NCBI RefSeq assembly: GCF_001043175.1
Contig: NZ_CP011494.1
Location: 1,116,001 to 1,180,000 of the forward strand
Length of the DNA stretch: 64,000 bases
Direction of reading: 5' to 3'
Source: Marinobacter psychrophilus
GTDB taxonomy: Bacteria; Pseudomonadota; Gammaproteobacteria; Pseudomonadales; Oleiphilaceae
Shown: piece after piece, positions 48,187 to 57,822 of the stretch
How positions within the stretch are numbered: the stretch's first letter is position 1
How the letters are laid out: each line of letters opens with the position of its first letter
The notes under the pieces: generated by a model
Told to the model about the DNA's origin: nothing
What the model saw: the letters and a program-made list of their open reading frames with translations, nothing else
The model's database searches: none
Position numbers and translations under genes: made by a program

Positions 48187-48312
48187 GGTTCAGCCGCAGG
48201 CTCCTCGATTCCTGTCAAAACTTCGACGCTTATCCATTCCCACCTTATAAAGTTGAGGTTTCGGTGCGTTAAGGAAAAGGTATATTACTGATTAAAAACA
48301 CTTTAAAAAAGT

Positions 48313-48328
48313 TGGTCTGGGCTTTGCT
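48313..48328 (+). promoter_or_regulatory. Sigma-54 promoter for the fliE operon
   Basis: TGGTCTGGGCTTTGCT: GG 48314-48315, ten bases, GC 48326-48327. The -12 half TTTGCT is ideal. It is 59 bases before fliE and beyond the fleR terminator. Confidence 0.85.
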
Positions 48329-48386
48329 AATTCTTCGGTAACGAGACAGATAACCCAATGTCATCTGGGTAGCCCGGGAGAAAGTT

Positions 48387-48755
48387 ATGGTTCAGCGCGC
48401 CGATATCAACAGTGTTCTTGCCGACATCCGCAACCTGCGTTCGCAAATGACGCAGAACCAGCAGGTAGAGCAGACTCAATCTGTGCGCGGCCGTATGGAT
48501 GGCCCGCGCGAAGTAGGCGAAACCAATGGAACGGCAAGTTTTAGCTCTATGCTGGGGGAGGCTGTTGGCAATGTGGCGGATGCGCAGAAAACCGCGGGTG
48601 ATCTGCGTACAGCCTACGACATGGGCGAGCCCAACGTGGACATTACCCGGGTAATGATTGCCGCGCAGAAATCATCGGTGTCGTTTGAGGCGCTGACCCA
48701 GGTCCGTAACCGGGTCGTCAAAGCTTACGAAGACATCATGAACATGCCGGTATAA
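48387..48755 (+). CDS. fliE: FliE, MS-ring to rod adaptor
   Basis: 122 residues. The conserved C-terminal half reads SFSSMLGEAVGNV, then DITRVMIAAQKSSVSFEAL and VRNRVVKAYEDIMNMPV. FliE joins the FliF ring to the rod and is an early export substrate. GGGAGAAAG lies just before ATG 48387. First gene of the fliEFGHIJ operon. Confidence 0.96.
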   Translation: MVQRADINSVLADIRNLRSQMTQNQQVEQTQSVRGRMDGPREVGETNGTASFSSMLGEAVGNVADAQKTAGDLRTAYDMGEPNVDITRVMIAAQKSSVSFEALTQVRNRVVKAYEDIMNMPV

Positions 48756-48830
48756 CTGGCGCGTCTCATTTCAGCGCGTTTCAGGATTTTGTTAGTCCAT
48801 CGGATCAAGGTTTAACCGGAGAGCAGCATC

Positions 48831-50522
48831 ATGGCCAGCGTGCCTGCACAGACCACACAATCGAATTCGCCGGCGGCCCCCGCAGCAAACAGCCGCGCCT
48901 TCATGGGCTTCAACAGACTGGACCTGCTGCGTCAGGTTGGCCTGATGGTAGGGCTGGCAGCCAGCGTTGCTCTGGGCGTGGCGGTGGTGCTGTGGGCCCA
49001 GGAACCCAATTACCAGCCGGTCCTGGGTGACTTGTCATCGTACAACCCGCAGGACGTGACCAGCATTTTGGACAGCAGCGGAATCGACTATAAAATGGAC
49101 CCGCGCAGCGGTGCACTGCTGGTGGTGGCCGATCAAGTGTATAACGCACGCTTGCGGCTTGCAGCTGAAGGCGTCACCGACCAAAAAACTCTGGGCTTTG
49201 AATTGTTGGACCAAGACCGTGGCCTGGGTACCTCCCAATATATGGAAACCATCAGCTATCGCCGTGGCCTGGAAGGCGAGCTGGCGCGCACCATTGCCAG
49301 CATGCGCGGCGTGCGCAGCGCCCGAGTGCACCTTGCCATTCCGGAGCGTTCGGTGTTTATCCGCGATGCCCACGAGCCGTCAGCCTCGGTGTTTCTGGAA
49401 GTGTTTGCAGGGCGCCACCCGGAGCAGGAGTACATTGCTGCCATTGTTAATCTGGTGGCTGGCAGCGTGCCGATGATGACCAAGTCCGGCGTGACCGTGG
49501 TTGATCAGAACGGCAATTTGCTGACCGGCGCCGACGCTGACACCGACACTGATCGTATGTCTGACCAGTACGACTACACCGATAGGGTGGAAGAACGCCT
49601 GAGCCGCCGGGTGTCTTCGCTGATTTCGCCGATTGTAGGGGACGGCCGCTACCGCACCGAGGTGTCCGCAGATCTTGACTTCTCTTCGGTGGAACGAGCT
49701 GAAGAATTGTTCAACCCGGAACAGCAGGCGGTGCGCAGCGAACGTCAGCTAACCGAAAGGCGCAGCGCTGGTGGCGGCCCGATTGGCATTCCCGGAGCGC
49801 TATCGAACCAGCCCCCCGCGAACGCCAGTGTGCCGCAACAGGCCAATGCCGGCGCTAATGCTGACGGTGCCGAACCTGCACCGGCGCCAGTCGATGTGCG
49901 CAGCGAATCCACCCGCAATTACGAAATGGATCGCACCGTTAGCTACGTCCGCCAAGAACTGGGCCGGATCAAACGCCTGACCGTCGCCTTGGCGGTGGAT
50001 GACCTGAGAGTGGTAGATGCAGACACCGGTGTGGTTACCTTCGAGCCCTGGCCAGAGCAGGAGTTGCAGCGCCTGAGCATGCTGGTACGTGATGCAGTGG
50101 GCTATTCGGCGGCTCGCGGTGACAGCGTTACAGTGATGAATACCGCGTTTGCCCCGGAACAGGTGCTGGAATATGAGGCCCCCAGTTTTTGGCAGCAACC
50201 CTGGTTTTGGGACCTGATGAAACAGGTTCTGGCCGGCCTGGTGGTTCTGGTGCTGGTACTGGGCCTGCTGCGGCCCACCCTGAAAAATCTGGCGAGCGGC
50301 AATAAAGGCTTGGCCGGTGGCGGTAATGGAGGTTACGGCGATCTGGACGGCATCGAAGGCGGCGATTCTCTGCGCCAAGCTATGGCCAATCAAGACGACC
50401 TGCTTTTACCCGGCAGCACAGGGGGTTATGATAGACAGTTGAACGCCCTGAAAGGGCTGATTGCCGAAGATCCGGCACGGGTTGCACAGGTAATGCGCCA
50501 ATGGGTGAATGTTGATGACTGA
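48831..50522 (+). CDS. fliF: FliF, flagellar MS-ring protein
   Basis: 563 residues. Transmembrane segments at about 28-50 and 455-478 flank the periplasmic ring-building domains (SYNPQDVTSILDSSGIDYK, GTSQYMETISYRRGLEGELA). A variable Ala/Pro/Gln-rich stretch lies at about 315-345. The cytoplasmic tail (last 85 residues) binds FliG. GGAGAG is placed before ATG 48831. Its end overlaps fliG by eight bases. Confidence 0.97.
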   Translation: MASVPAQTTQSNSPAAPAANSRAFMGFNRLDLLRQVGLMVGLAASVALGVAVVLWAQEPNYQPVLGDLSSYNPQDVTSILDSSGIDYKMDPRSGALLVVADQVYNARLRLAAEGVTDQKTLGFELLDQDRGLGTSQYMETISYRRGLEGELARTIASMRGVRSARVHLAIPERSVFIRDAHEPSASVFLEVFAGRHPEQEYIAAIVNLVAGSVPMMTKSGVTVVDQNGNLLTGADADTDTDRMSDQYDYTDRVEERLSRRVSSLISPIVGDGRYRTEVSADLDFSSVERAEELFNPEQQAVRSERQLTERRSAGGGPIGIPGALSNQPPANASVPQQANAGANADGAEPAPAPVDVRSESTRNYEMDRTVSYVRQELGRIKRLTVALAVDDLRVVDADTGVVTFEPWPEQELQRLSMLVRDAVGYSAARGDSVTVMNTAFAPEQVLEYEAPSFWQQPWFWDLMKQVLAGLVVLVLVLGLLRPTLKNLASGNKGLAGGGNGGYGDLDGIEGGDSLRQAMANQDDLLLPGSTGGYDRQLNALKGLIAEDPARVAQVMRQWVNVDD

Positions 50523-51558
50523 TCAGGCAAATCAAGGCGTCGCCAGCGCGCCGCCGAAGGCCGCACGCAAAATTTCGCGGGTAGAGCAGGCGGCCATTCT
50601 GTTGATGTCGCTGGGCGAAGCCGACGCCGCGGAAGTGCTAAAGCACATGGGCCCGAAGGAAGTGCAGAGGGTTGGCGTGGCAATGGCACAAATGCGGGAT
50701 ATCAGCAAAGACGATGTCAGTGGCGTGCTCAACAATTTTATCGACGCCGTGGGCGGCCAAACCGGCCTGGGCGTGGGCAACGACGATTACATTCGTGCCA
50801 TGCTGACCCAGGCTCTGGGTAACGACAAAGCCGCCAGCCTGATTGACCGTATTCTGATTGGTGGTAATACCACCGGTCTAGACACTCTGAAGTGGATGGA
50901 GCCCCGCGCGGTAGGCGATATCATCCGATACGAACACCCGCAAATTCAGGCCATCGTTATCTCCTATCTTGACCCGGACCAGTCCGCCGAAATCCTGGGT
51001 GCTCTGGACCCCAAAGTGCGATTAGATGTGATGATGCGCGTCGCGTCATTGGAAACCATACAGCCTCAGGCGTTGCAGGAACTGAACGACATTCTGGAAA
51101 AACAGTTCTCTGGCAGCTCCTCGACGCAAACCAGCCGGATTGGCGGCGTAAAGCGCGCCGCTGACATCATGAACTTTATGGATCGCAGCATTGAATCGAG
51201 TTTGTTGGAGTCGATCAAGGAAACCGATCCGGATTTGGCAACCACCATTGAAGACCTGATGTTTGTATTCGACAATCTGAAGGACGTGGACGACCGTGGC
51301 ATTCAGGCTTTGCTGCGTGAAGTGTCGTCTGAAGTGCTGGTGATTGCACTCAAGGGCGCCGACGACGATGTCAAAGACAAAATTTTCAAGAACATGTCCA
51401 AGCGTGCCGCTGAACTCTTACAGGACGATCTGGAAACCAAGGGCCCGGTTAAAGTGAGTGAAGTAGAAGGCGCACAAAAAGACATTATAAGCATCGCCCG
51501 CCGCATGGCCGAAGCCGGTGAAATCGTCCTCGGTGGCGGCGGCGAAGAAATGATGTAA
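50515..51558 (+). CDS. fliG: FliG, motor switch protein
   Basis: 347 residues from ATG 50515; GGGTGA lies six bases upstream, which favours it over ATG 50509. VEQAAILLMSLGE opens the FliF-binding N-domain, the EHPQ motif is seen in IRYEHPQIQA, and the C-terminal torque helix has DDRGIQALLREVSSEVL. FliG transmits stator force in the C-ring and binds FliM. It overlaps fliF at the start and fliH by one base at the end. Confidence 0.97.
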   Translation: MTDQANQGVASAPPKAARKISRVEQAAILLMSLGEADAAEVLKHMGPKEVQRVGVAMAQMRDISKDDVSGVLNNFIDAVGGQTGLGVGNDDYIRAMLTQALGNDKAASLIDRILIGGNTTGLDTLKWMEPRAVGDIIRYEHPQIQAIVISYLDPDQSAEILGALDPKVRLDVMMRVASLETIQPQALQELNDILEKQFSGSSSTQTSRIGGVKRAADIMNFMDRSIESSLLESIKETDPDLATTIEDLMFVFDNLKDVDDRGIQALLREVSSEVLVIALKGADDDVKDKIFKNMSKRAAELLQDDLETKGPVKVSEVEGAQKDIISIARRMAEAGEIVLGGGGEEMM

Positions 51559-52334
51559 TGGCCGACTCCCGCAACGACCGCAGCCGCATCCCGAAAGAAC
51601 AGCTCACCGCTTACGAGCGTTGGGAGTTGCCCCTGCTTGACGCCCGTGGCAACGAAGTTCCCCGCGAAGAAGAACGTGATATCAAACCGCTGACCGCCGC
51701 GGAGCTTCAAGATATTCACCAACAGGCGGAAGCGGAAGGCCACGGGGCCGGGCTTGAAAAAGGCCATCGGGAAGGTTTTGCTAAAGGTCGCGAAGAAGGT
51801 TTTGCTCAAGGTGTGAAAGCCGGCACTGTCGAAGGTCGCGAGAAAGGCGAGCGCGCGGGACGCGAACACAGCAAACAGCAGATGCAGGCGTTGGAAAAGC
51901 GCATCGACTTAGTGATGGAATCACTGGTGTTACCCATTCGCCAGCAGCAAAATGAGCTGGAAGAGGCGTTGGTCCAGCTTGCGACTGCAGTGGCCAAAGC
52001 GGTTGTCCAGCGCGAGCTATCCCAAGACTCCAGCCATATTATGCAGGTGGTGCGTCAAGCGATGGCGGCGCTGCCATCCACCACTGAAACCGTGCGTATC
52101 AGCGCCAATCCTCAAGATATTGAACCGCTGCAAGCGTCTTTGGCGCGGCTTGATGCGTCCACGAAACTGGTGGAAGACGCCGCTATTAGTCCCGGCGGTT
52201 GCCGCGTGGAAACCCGCTATTCGCTGGTGGATTTCACTGTTGAAAAACGTTTTCAACAGGTGGTTTGCGCCTTGGTAAATGATGCCAGCAAAAACGAACC
52301 CCAGGAGCCCGGCGATGACAGCTCCGCTCTCTGA
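51558..52334 (+). CDS. fliH: FliH, export ATPase regulator
   Basis: 258 residues. The central GxxxG-rich helix ([18 protein letters not shown] and continuing [11 protein letters not shown]) is the signature of FliH/stator-like proteins; the C-terminal half resembles the b/delta or E subunit region of rotary ATPases. It holds FliI inactive and docks it at the export gate. ATG 51558 overlaps the fliG stop as TAATG. Confidence 0.95.
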   Translation: MADSRNDRSRIPKEQLTAYERWELPLLDARGNEVPREEERDIKPLTAAELQDIHQQAEAEGHGAGLEKGHREGFAKGREEGFAQGVKAGTVEGREKGERAGREHSKQQMQALEKRIDLVMESLVLPIRQQQNELEEALVQLATAVAKAVVQRELSQDSSHIMQVVRQAMAALPSTTETVRISANPQDIEPLQASLARLDASTKLVEDAAISPGGCRVETRYSLVDFTVEKRFQQVVCALVNDASKNEPQEPGDDSSAL

Positions 52335-53754
52335 CGCCTCGTCTGACAACTTGCCTGGTCATTCGTCTGGCGGTCTTGCCGAGCGCCTGAACCGCCGTAG
52401 CCGCAACGTACAGACACAACAAACACCGGAACTGGCTGGCCGCCTGACCCGTATGGTTGGGCTTACGCTGGAGTGCGTGGGCGTGCCTATGATGGTGGGC
52501 GACCGCTGCGTGATCCAGAGCCAGGGCCGTGGCGTGGTTGAAGCCGAAGTGGTCGGCTTTGAAGATGAAAAAGTGTATTTGATGCCGTTGACCGCCATTG
52601 AAGGCCTTCGCCCTGGCGCTTTGGTGGTGCCCTTGTCTTCGACCAGCCGGGTGCCGGTGGGCAATCAGTTGCTGGGGCGAGTCGTTGACGGCAGTGGCGA
52701 ACCGCTGGATGGAAAAGGCCCGCTGCACGCCGAAGCCCGCGTGTCGCTCAGCGGCGACATCATCAACCCGCTGAACCGGGCGCCGGTGCGCCAACCTATG
52801 GACGTGGGCATTCGTGCCATTAATGCGCTGCTTACCGTGGGGCAGGGCCAGCGCCTTGGCCTGTTCGCCGGCAGCGGCGTGGGCAAAAGTGTGCTGTTAG
52901 GCATGATGACCCGATTTACCAACGCCGACGTCACCGTGGTCGGGTTGATTGGCGAGCGCGGCCGCGAAGTAAAAGAATTCATTGAAGACATTCTGGGTGA
53001 AGAAGGCCTGGCCCGTTCCGTGGTGGTGGCCTCGCCTGCCGACGACTCACCGCTGATGCGCCTGCGCGCGGCTATGTTGACCACACGCATTGCCGAATTC
53101 TACCGCGATCAGGGCAAGCGTGTGCTGCTGCTGATGGATTCGTTGACACGCTACGCCCAGGCCCAGCGTGAAATTGCCTTGGCGGTGGGTGAGCCCCCGG
53201 CGACCAAGGGTTACCCTCCATCGGTATTTGCCAAGTTGCCACAGTTGGTGGAACGCACTGGCAACGGTCGCCCTGGCGGCGGCTCCATTACAGCTTTTTA
53301 CACGGTACTGACCGAAGGCGACGATCAGCAAGACCCGATTGCTGATGCCGCTCGGGCCATTCTGGACGGCCATATTGTGTTGTCGCGGCGGCTGGCGGAA
53401 GAAGGTCACTACCCGGCGATTGATGTTGAAGCGTCCATCAGCCGGGTTATGCCCCAGGTGACCGATCCCGAGCACTTCGCACGGGCGCAGCGCTTTAAAC
53501 AGGTGTACTCACGCTACCAGCAAGCGCGGGATTTGATCAGCGTGGGCGCTTATGTCAAAGGCAGCGACCCGGAAACCGACTTTGCCGTTGCGCACATTGC
53601 CAATATGCGGCAATTCCTGAAACAGGGGCTCAGTGAAAAAACCTCGCTGAACGAAAGCGTTGAGCAACTGCTTGCGGTGGTGCCTGAGCGGCGTTCGCCC
53701 GACCGCATGCAGGTGGCTACGCCAAATCCAACCGCCGCCGGGAGTAATTCATAA
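52315..53754 (+). CDS. fliI: FliI, flagellar export ATPase
   Basis: 479 residues from ATG 52315 (AGGAG seven bases upstream, inside the end of fliH). Walker A in [15 protein letters not shown], Walker B in [13 protein letters not shown], and the F1-beta-like [18 protein letters not shown] and [16 protein letters not shown]. It energises substrate docking at the type III export apparatus. The C-terminus overlaps fliJ by one base. Confidence 0.97.
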   Translation: MTAPLSDASSDNLPGHSSGGLAERLNRRSRNVQTQQTPELAGRLTRMVGLTLECVGVPMMVGDRCVIQSQGRGVVEAEVVGFEDEKVYLMPLTAIEGLRPGALVVPLSSTSRVPVGNQLLGRVVDGSGEPLDGKGPLHAEARVSLSGDIINPLNRAPVRQPMDVGIRAINALLTVGQGQRLGLFAGSGVGKSVLLGMMTRFTNADVTVVGLIGERGREVKEFIEDILGEEGLARSVVVASPADDSPLMRLRAAMLTTRIAEFYRDQGKRVLLLMDSLTRYAQAQREIALAVGEPPATKGYPPSVFAKLPQLVERTGNGRPGGGSITAFYTVLTEGDDQQDPIADAARAILDGHIVLSRRLAEEGHYPAIDVEASISRVMPQVTDPEHFARAQRFKQVYSRYQQARDLISVGAYVKGSDPETDFAVAHIANMRQFLKQGLSEKTSLNESVEQLLAVVPERRSPDRMQVATPNPTAAGSNS

Positions 53755-54197
53755 TGCAGCGTTCGCAACGCCTTGGGGTGGTGCTGGCGGTGGAACAGCG
53801 CAAGGAGAAAAAGGCGCTGGAACGCATGGGCGAGGCTCGCACCCTGATGGCGCAACGAGAGCAGCAAATTCAGGAACTTCAGAGCTATCATCAGGAATAT
53901 CGCCAGCAAATCCGTGACGGCCAGCAGGGCGTGGTTGCGGTTAGCCGATTGCAAGCCTGGCAGGCTTTTATGGGCCAGCTTGACCAGTTAATCGGGCAGC
54001 AGCAGGTTCAGCTTGAACAGGCAAATCAGGTGTTCGAAGTTCGTCGCAACGAGTGGTTGAAAGCTTGGGAAAAACGCCGTGGTATGGAAAATTTCATCAC
54101 TACCTGTCGCCAGCAAGAGCAACGTGAGCAAGATTCTCGCGAACAGAAACAAGCCGACGAAGCTGCAGGTCGGGCGTTTCTGCGCCGACCCCGCTGA
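53754..54197 (+). CDS. fliJ: FliJ, export chaperone/ATPase stalk
   Basis: 147 residues, almost wholly an antiparallel coiled coil rich in Q/E/R (VEQRKEKKALERMGEA; WLKAWEKRRGMENF). It fits FliJ in length and position, coupling FliI to FlhA. The start overlaps the fliI stop (TAATG). Last gene of its operon; a sigma-54 promoter begins eight bases after its stop. Confidence 0.93.
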   Translation: MQRSQRLGVVLAVEQRKEKKALERMGEARTLMAQREQQIQELQSYHQEYRQQIRDGQQGVVAVSRLQAWQAFMGQLDQLIGQQQVQLEQANQVFEVRRNEWLKAWEKRRGMENFITTCRQQEQREQDSREQKQADEAAGRAFLRRPR

Positions 54198-54204
54198 CGC
54201 GCTC

Positions 54205-54220
54205 TGGCACCGATCTTGCT
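54205..54220 (+). promoter_or_regulatory. Sigma-54 promoter for the fliK-flhB operon
   Basis: TGGCACCGATCTTGCT: GG 54206-54207, ten bases, GC 54218-54219, almost the perfect TGGCACG-N4-TTGCW consensus. It starts the second flagellar operon, 134 bases before fliK. Confidence 0.9.
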
Positions 54221-54288
54221 ACATCTATTTTAGTGTTGTTACTTACGCGGAATAACGGCCATTGAACGCCGTTTTCCGGTTTTCAGGT

Positions 54289-54321
54289 TACTTTCAAACT
54301 ACTTTCAAACTACTTTCAAGC
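54289..54321 (+). repeat. Three tandem 11-bp repeats in the fliK leader
   Basis: TACTTTCAAAC at 54289 and 54300, and TACTTTCAAGC at 54311. They lie downstream of the expected transcription start in the untranslated leader, about one helical turn apart. Confidence 0.9.
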
Positions 54322-54353
54322 TACTACGCGGCCACACGCGGCAAGAGGTTGCC

Positions 54354-55658
54354 ATGTCCCAAATGCTTCTCCCCCAAGGCTCTGCCAGCGCAATCAGCGA
54401 ACAGGCAGCCAGTCGCCCGGCAAAAAGTCGTGACGGCGGTTACGCCGACAGTGGCAACGGCGGCAACAGCCGTTACCAAGACGTTTCCCGTGAACACACG
54501 CAAAGCCTGGCACGTCAGGATCAGGTTAAAAACCGCTCTGCCGCTCAGCAAGCGGCTGCCAAAGACTCAAAAGCCGACGCTCAGAAGGCCAATGCAGCGG
54601 ACAAAAACGCGGCTAAGCCCCAGGCAGCGGATAGCGCCAAAAAACCGGCCGATGCGGACCGTAATAGTCAGGCCGAAGCGGACGACGTTGGTAAGGTCGA
54701 TGAAGCCCGAAGCGAGAACAATGTGCCTGAGGCCATAACAGACCCGCAGAAAAACGTGGCCGAAAATACCGACACCGCAGACCTGCCCGATACAGAACCG
54801 GTGGCACTCACCTTTATGGAATTGCAGGCCATGCTGGCGCCAGCGGCGCCGGCCCCCGGTGCCGCTGGCGGCGCGGTGGTTGTTAATAGTGCCGCTGGCG
54901 TTGCCTCGGCCAGCGCCGGCGCCATGCCGGCTGCAGGTATTCCAGGACAGTCACTGAATCCGCTGGCGGCGCCTGGCGTTACAAAAGCCGGCACAGAGGG
55001 CGTCGCAACAGGCTTGAGCACCAGCCAAGCCGCGGGCCTGGCACTCACCGACACCTTACGTAAAGCGGAAAGCCTGCGCCCGGCAGACGGCGCCAATTTA
55101 GTGGCCGACAGCCGTCTCCAAAGCAGCGCCGACAGTCTGTTGCAGCAACCCAACAGCACCGCCCGGGTGCAGACCGATCCGGCATTGGCTCTGCGCGGTT
55201 ACACAACCTCTGTAGACGTGCCGGTGGGCCAGGCCGATTGGGGCGACAAAGTGATGGGTAAGCTGAGCTGGCTTACCGCGCGCAACATGTCGGTGGCTGA
55301 AATTCATCTGTCCCCGGCAGACCTGGGCCCGATGGAAGTAAAGGTGCGTATGCACAACGATCAGGCCAGCATAACGGTGCACGCGGCCAACCCAATGGTG
55401 CGTGATCAGTTAGAACAGAATTCCCACCGTTTACGTGAGATGCTGAGTGAGCAGGGCGTTTCGCTGGAGCGTTTTGATGTGTCTGACCAGCCCCGCCAGC
55501 AATCCGGTGATCAAGGTAATGCGGAGACCGGCAGTAACGATGGCCAAGACCGCCATGGAGGTGATGGCCGGGCGTCTGCCATGGGTGGGCAGGACGTCAT
55601 TTTGGCAGGCGGGCAGCTGGATTTGAGCTGGCGTGGTGAGGTTGACCTGTTTGCCTAG
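54354..55658 (+). CDS. fliK: FliK, hook-length control protein
   Basis: 434 residues. The low-complexity Ala/Gln/Asp/Lys-rich N-terminal ruler region (to about 300) is followed by the conserved C-terminal domain: MSVAEIHLSPADLGPMEVKV, MVRDQLEQNSHRLREMLSEQG and a Gln/Asn/Gly-rich tail. It measures hook length and switches FlhB specificity. AGAGG lies five bases before ATG 54354. Confidence 0.93.
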   Translation: MSQMLLPQGSASAISEQAASRPAKSRDGGYADSGNGGNSRYQDVSREHTQSLARQDQVKNRSAAQQAAAKDSKADAQKANAADKNAAKPQAADSAKKPADADRNSQAEADDVGKVDEARSENNVPEAITDPQKNVAENTDTADLPDTEPVALTFMELQAMLAPAAPAPGAAGGAVVVNSAAGVASASAGAMPAAGIPGQSLNPLAAPGVTKAGTEGVATGLSTSQAAGLALTDTLRKAESLRPADGANLVADSRLQSSADSLLQQPNSTARVQTDPALALRGYTTSVDVPVGQADWGDKVMGKLSWLTARNMSVAEIHLSPADLGPMEVKVRMHNDQASITVHAANPMVRDQLEQNSHRLREMLSEQGVSLERFDVSDQPRQQSGDQGNAETGSNDGQDRHGGDGRASAMGGQDVILAGGQLDLSWRGEVDLFA

Positions 55659-55738
55659 GCAAACTGTTTTGCCCAAGGCTGGGCTGAACGGTAAACTGCG
55701 CGCAACGGCTTATTTGAGTTTTACAGGATCGATGACTT

Positions 55739-56248
55739 ATGGCAGAGAACACGAGCGCTGATGAACCCGTAGCGAAAAAAAGCAAACTCAAGCTCTTTGT
55801 ATTGCTGGGTTTTCTGATTTTACTGGCCGTTGGTTTGGCGGTGGCCGGTGCGCTTTGGTTTATGAATGGCAGCTTGCTCGGCATGGGTGGCGCCGAAACC
55901 GCTGATGAACAGGCCAAAGAACCGGAATTTCTACCCAGCGTTTATCTGGACTTGGAAGAACCCTTGCTGACCACCGTGCAAGCTGAAGGCCGTCAGCGCT
56001 ACGCCCAGATACATATGTCACTGGAAGCAGAGAGCCAGGCGGTGCTGGATGCCGCCGAAGTGCATTTGCCATTGCTGCGCAGCCAATTGATTCAGCTACT
56101 GGGCAGTCGCAGCTTTGACAGCTTGCGCGCCCCGGGAGGCCGCGAGGAACTGGCGCAAGCGATGACTGACAAGGTCAATGAGCTATTGGCCAACGAGAAC
56201 GCAGCCGCTATTCGCCAGGTATTGTTCAGCAACTTTGTTGTTCAGTAA
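55739..56248 (+). CDS. fliL: FliL, basal-body-associated stator factor
   Basis: 169 residues: a short Lys-rich cytoplasmic N-terminus, one transmembrane helix (about 20-44, LFVLLGFLILLAVGLAVAGA), and the periplasmic FliL domain (FLPSVYLDLEEPLLTTV; HLPLLRSQLIQLLGS). It supports stators under load. No separate sigma-54 site was found in the 80 bases before it, so it probably belongs to the fliK transcript. Confidence 0.94.
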   Translation: MAENTSADEPVAKKSKLKLFVLLGFLILLAVGLAVAGALWFMNGSLLGMGGAETADEQAKEPEFLPSVYLDLEEPLLTTVQAEGRQRYAQIHMSLEAESQAVLDAAEVHLPLLRSQLIQLLGSRSFDSLRAPGGREELAQAMTDKVNELLANENAAAIRQVLFSNFVVQ

Positions 56249-56264
56249 TTTTGTTGTTCAGTAA
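56234..56264 (+). repeat. Tandem duplication over the fliL stop codon
   Basis: TTTGTTGTTCAGTAA at 56234-56248 (the last codons and stop of fliL) is repeated at 56250-56264, a 16-base period. It looks like a replication-slippage duplication with no effect on the protein. Confidence 0.85.
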
Positions 56265-56319
56265 GGTGAACGTTTGATATAGCCGTCATGCGGCTGGAAT
56301 CTACACAGCGGAATCGACT

Positions 56320-57315
56320 ATGCAGGACTTGCTGTCTCAGGACGAAATCGATGCGCTCCTTCACGGAGTGGACGACGGTGACATCGACACCGACGACGAC
56401 ACCGACGACGACGGCGTAAAAAACTACGATTTGGCCAGCCAGGACCGCATCGTCCGCGGGCGCATGCCAACACTGGAAATGATTAACGAGCGTTTTGCCC
56501 GGTATACCCGCATCAGTCTGTTCAACATGCTGCGGCGCACCGCCGATGTGTCAACCAGCGGCGTTCAGATCATGAAGTTCGGCGAGTACGTGCACACCCT
56601 TTATGTACCAACCAGTTTAAACTTGTGCAAAATCCGTCCGCTGCGCGGCACATCGCTGTTTGTGCTGGATGCAAAGTTGGTCTTCAAACTGGTGGACAAC
56701 TTCTTCGGTGGCCAGGGCCGCCACGCCAAAATTGAAGGCCGTGAGTTTACGCCTACCGAAAACCGCATTGTGCAGATGATGTTGAATCAGGTATTTCACG
56801 ACATGCAGGAAGCCTGGCAGACGGTGTTAAAAGTGAATTTCGAGTATCTGAGCTCGGAAGTGAACCCGTCCATGGCCAATATTGTCAGCCCTAGCGAAGT
56901 GGTCGTGGTGAGCACTTTTCATATAGAACTGGATGGCGGTGGCGGCGAACTGCACTTTGCGCTGCCATACTCGATGATTGAGCCGATTCGGGATGTGTTA
57001 GACGCTGGCGTGCAAAGCGACATCGACGATACCGACGAACGTTGGGTAAGCGCGCTTCAGGAAGACATTAAGGCAGTCAGTGTTGCGGTGAACTCTACAA
57101 TCTGCCGGCGCCACATTTCACTGCGTGAAGTGGCCAAGTTCAAAGCCGGTGACATCATTCCCATTGAAATGGCGGAGCATTTAACCGTCACCGCTAACGG
57201 TATTCCGATATATACCGCAACGTTGGGCACCCGCGATGACAAATTGGCATTGAGAATTCACGGGCGGGCGACGTTGCCCAAGGCTAAGAAACAACTGAAG
57301 ATAGGACGTACCTAA
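56320..57315 (+). CDS. fliM: FliM, motor switch protein
   Basis: 331 residues. The N-terminal LLSQDEIDALL is the CheY-P binding motif, followed by an Asp-rich linker (DTDDDTDDDG). The middle CheC-like domain has FNMLRRTADVSTSG and GTSLFVLDAKLVF, and a SpoA domain is at the C-terminus. It links CheY signalling to FliG. ATG 56320 is first in frame; the end overlaps fliN by one base. Confidence 0.97.
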   Translation: MQDLLSQDEIDALLHGVDDGDIDTDDDTDDDGVKNYDLASQDRIVRGRMPTLEMINERFARYTRISLFNMLRRTADVSTSGVQIMKFGEYVHTLYVPTSLNLCKIRPLRGTSLFVLDAKLVFKLVDNFFGGQGRHAKIEGREFTPTENRIVQMMLNQVFHDMQEAWQTVLKVNFEYLSSEVNPSMANIVSPSEVVVVSTFHIELDGGGGELHFALPYSMIEPIRDVLDAGVQSDIDDTDERWVSALQEDIKAVSVAVNSTICRRHISLREVAKFKAGDIIPIEMAEHLTVTANGIPIYTATLGTRDDKLALRIHGRATLPKAKKQLKIGRT

Positions 57316-57821
57316 TGGCTGACGACAATAAAACAGACGACCAGAATATGAGTGAAGATGAAAAGCTGGCGGCGGAATGGGAGGCCGCGATGGGTGAGTC
57401 TGGCGCGGAAGCTGACAGCACCGAAGACAACTGGGACGAGGCGATGGCCGAGGCGGCTGGCGCTGAGAATCGTGGTAAAGAAAGTGACAAAAAAAACAAT
57501 GTGCGCGCAGCGCCGATGGAAGAGTTTGGCTCAGACAGCGTGAGTACCTCAAAAGACTCGCCGGATCTCGACGTGATCATGGACATACCGGTGACCATCT
57601 CGATGGAAGTCGGCAATACCATGATTCCTATCCGCAATTTGTTACAGCTGAATCAGGGGTCGGTGATCGAGCTTGACCGTCTGGCCGGTGAACCGCTGGA
57701 CGTGCTGGTGAATGGCACCTTGATTGCCCACGGTGAGGTGGTGATGGTTAACGATAAATTTGGCATTCGCCTGACGGACGTCATGAGCCCGGGCGAGCGC
57801 ATTAAGCGCTTGCAGAAATAG
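57315..57821 (+). CDS. fliN: FliN, C-ring protein
   Basis: 168 residues: an acidic, probably disordered N-terminal extension of about 80 residues (EDEKLAAEWEAAMGE; TEDNWDEAMAEA) and a C-terminal SpoA domain (MDIPVTISMEVGNTMIPIRN; VNDKFGIRLTDVMSP). It forms the base of the C-ring and docks FliH. Start overlaps the fliM stop (TAATG). Confidence 0.96.
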   Translation: MADDNKTDDQNMSEDEKLAAEWEAAMGESGAEADSTEDNWDEAMAEAAGAENRGKESDKKNNVRAAPMEEFGSDSVSTSKDSPDLDVIMDIPVTISMEVGNTMIPIRNLLQLNQGSVIELDRLAGEPLDVLVNGTLIAHGEVVMVNDKFGIRLTDVMSPGERIKRLQK

Positions 57822-57822
57822 T

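Noticed and set aside
47960..48250. Open frame overlapping the end of fleR
   Set aside because: Runs through the fleR helix-turn-helix in another frame and across the terminator; no SD.
54262..54738. Open frame overlapping the fliK start in another frame
   Set aside because: Lys/Arg/Pro/Thr-rich shadow of fliK; fliK has the SD, the conserved domain and the position.
55660..55738. Separate sigma-54 promoter for fliL
   Set aside because: No GG-N10-GC pair with acceptable flanks was found.
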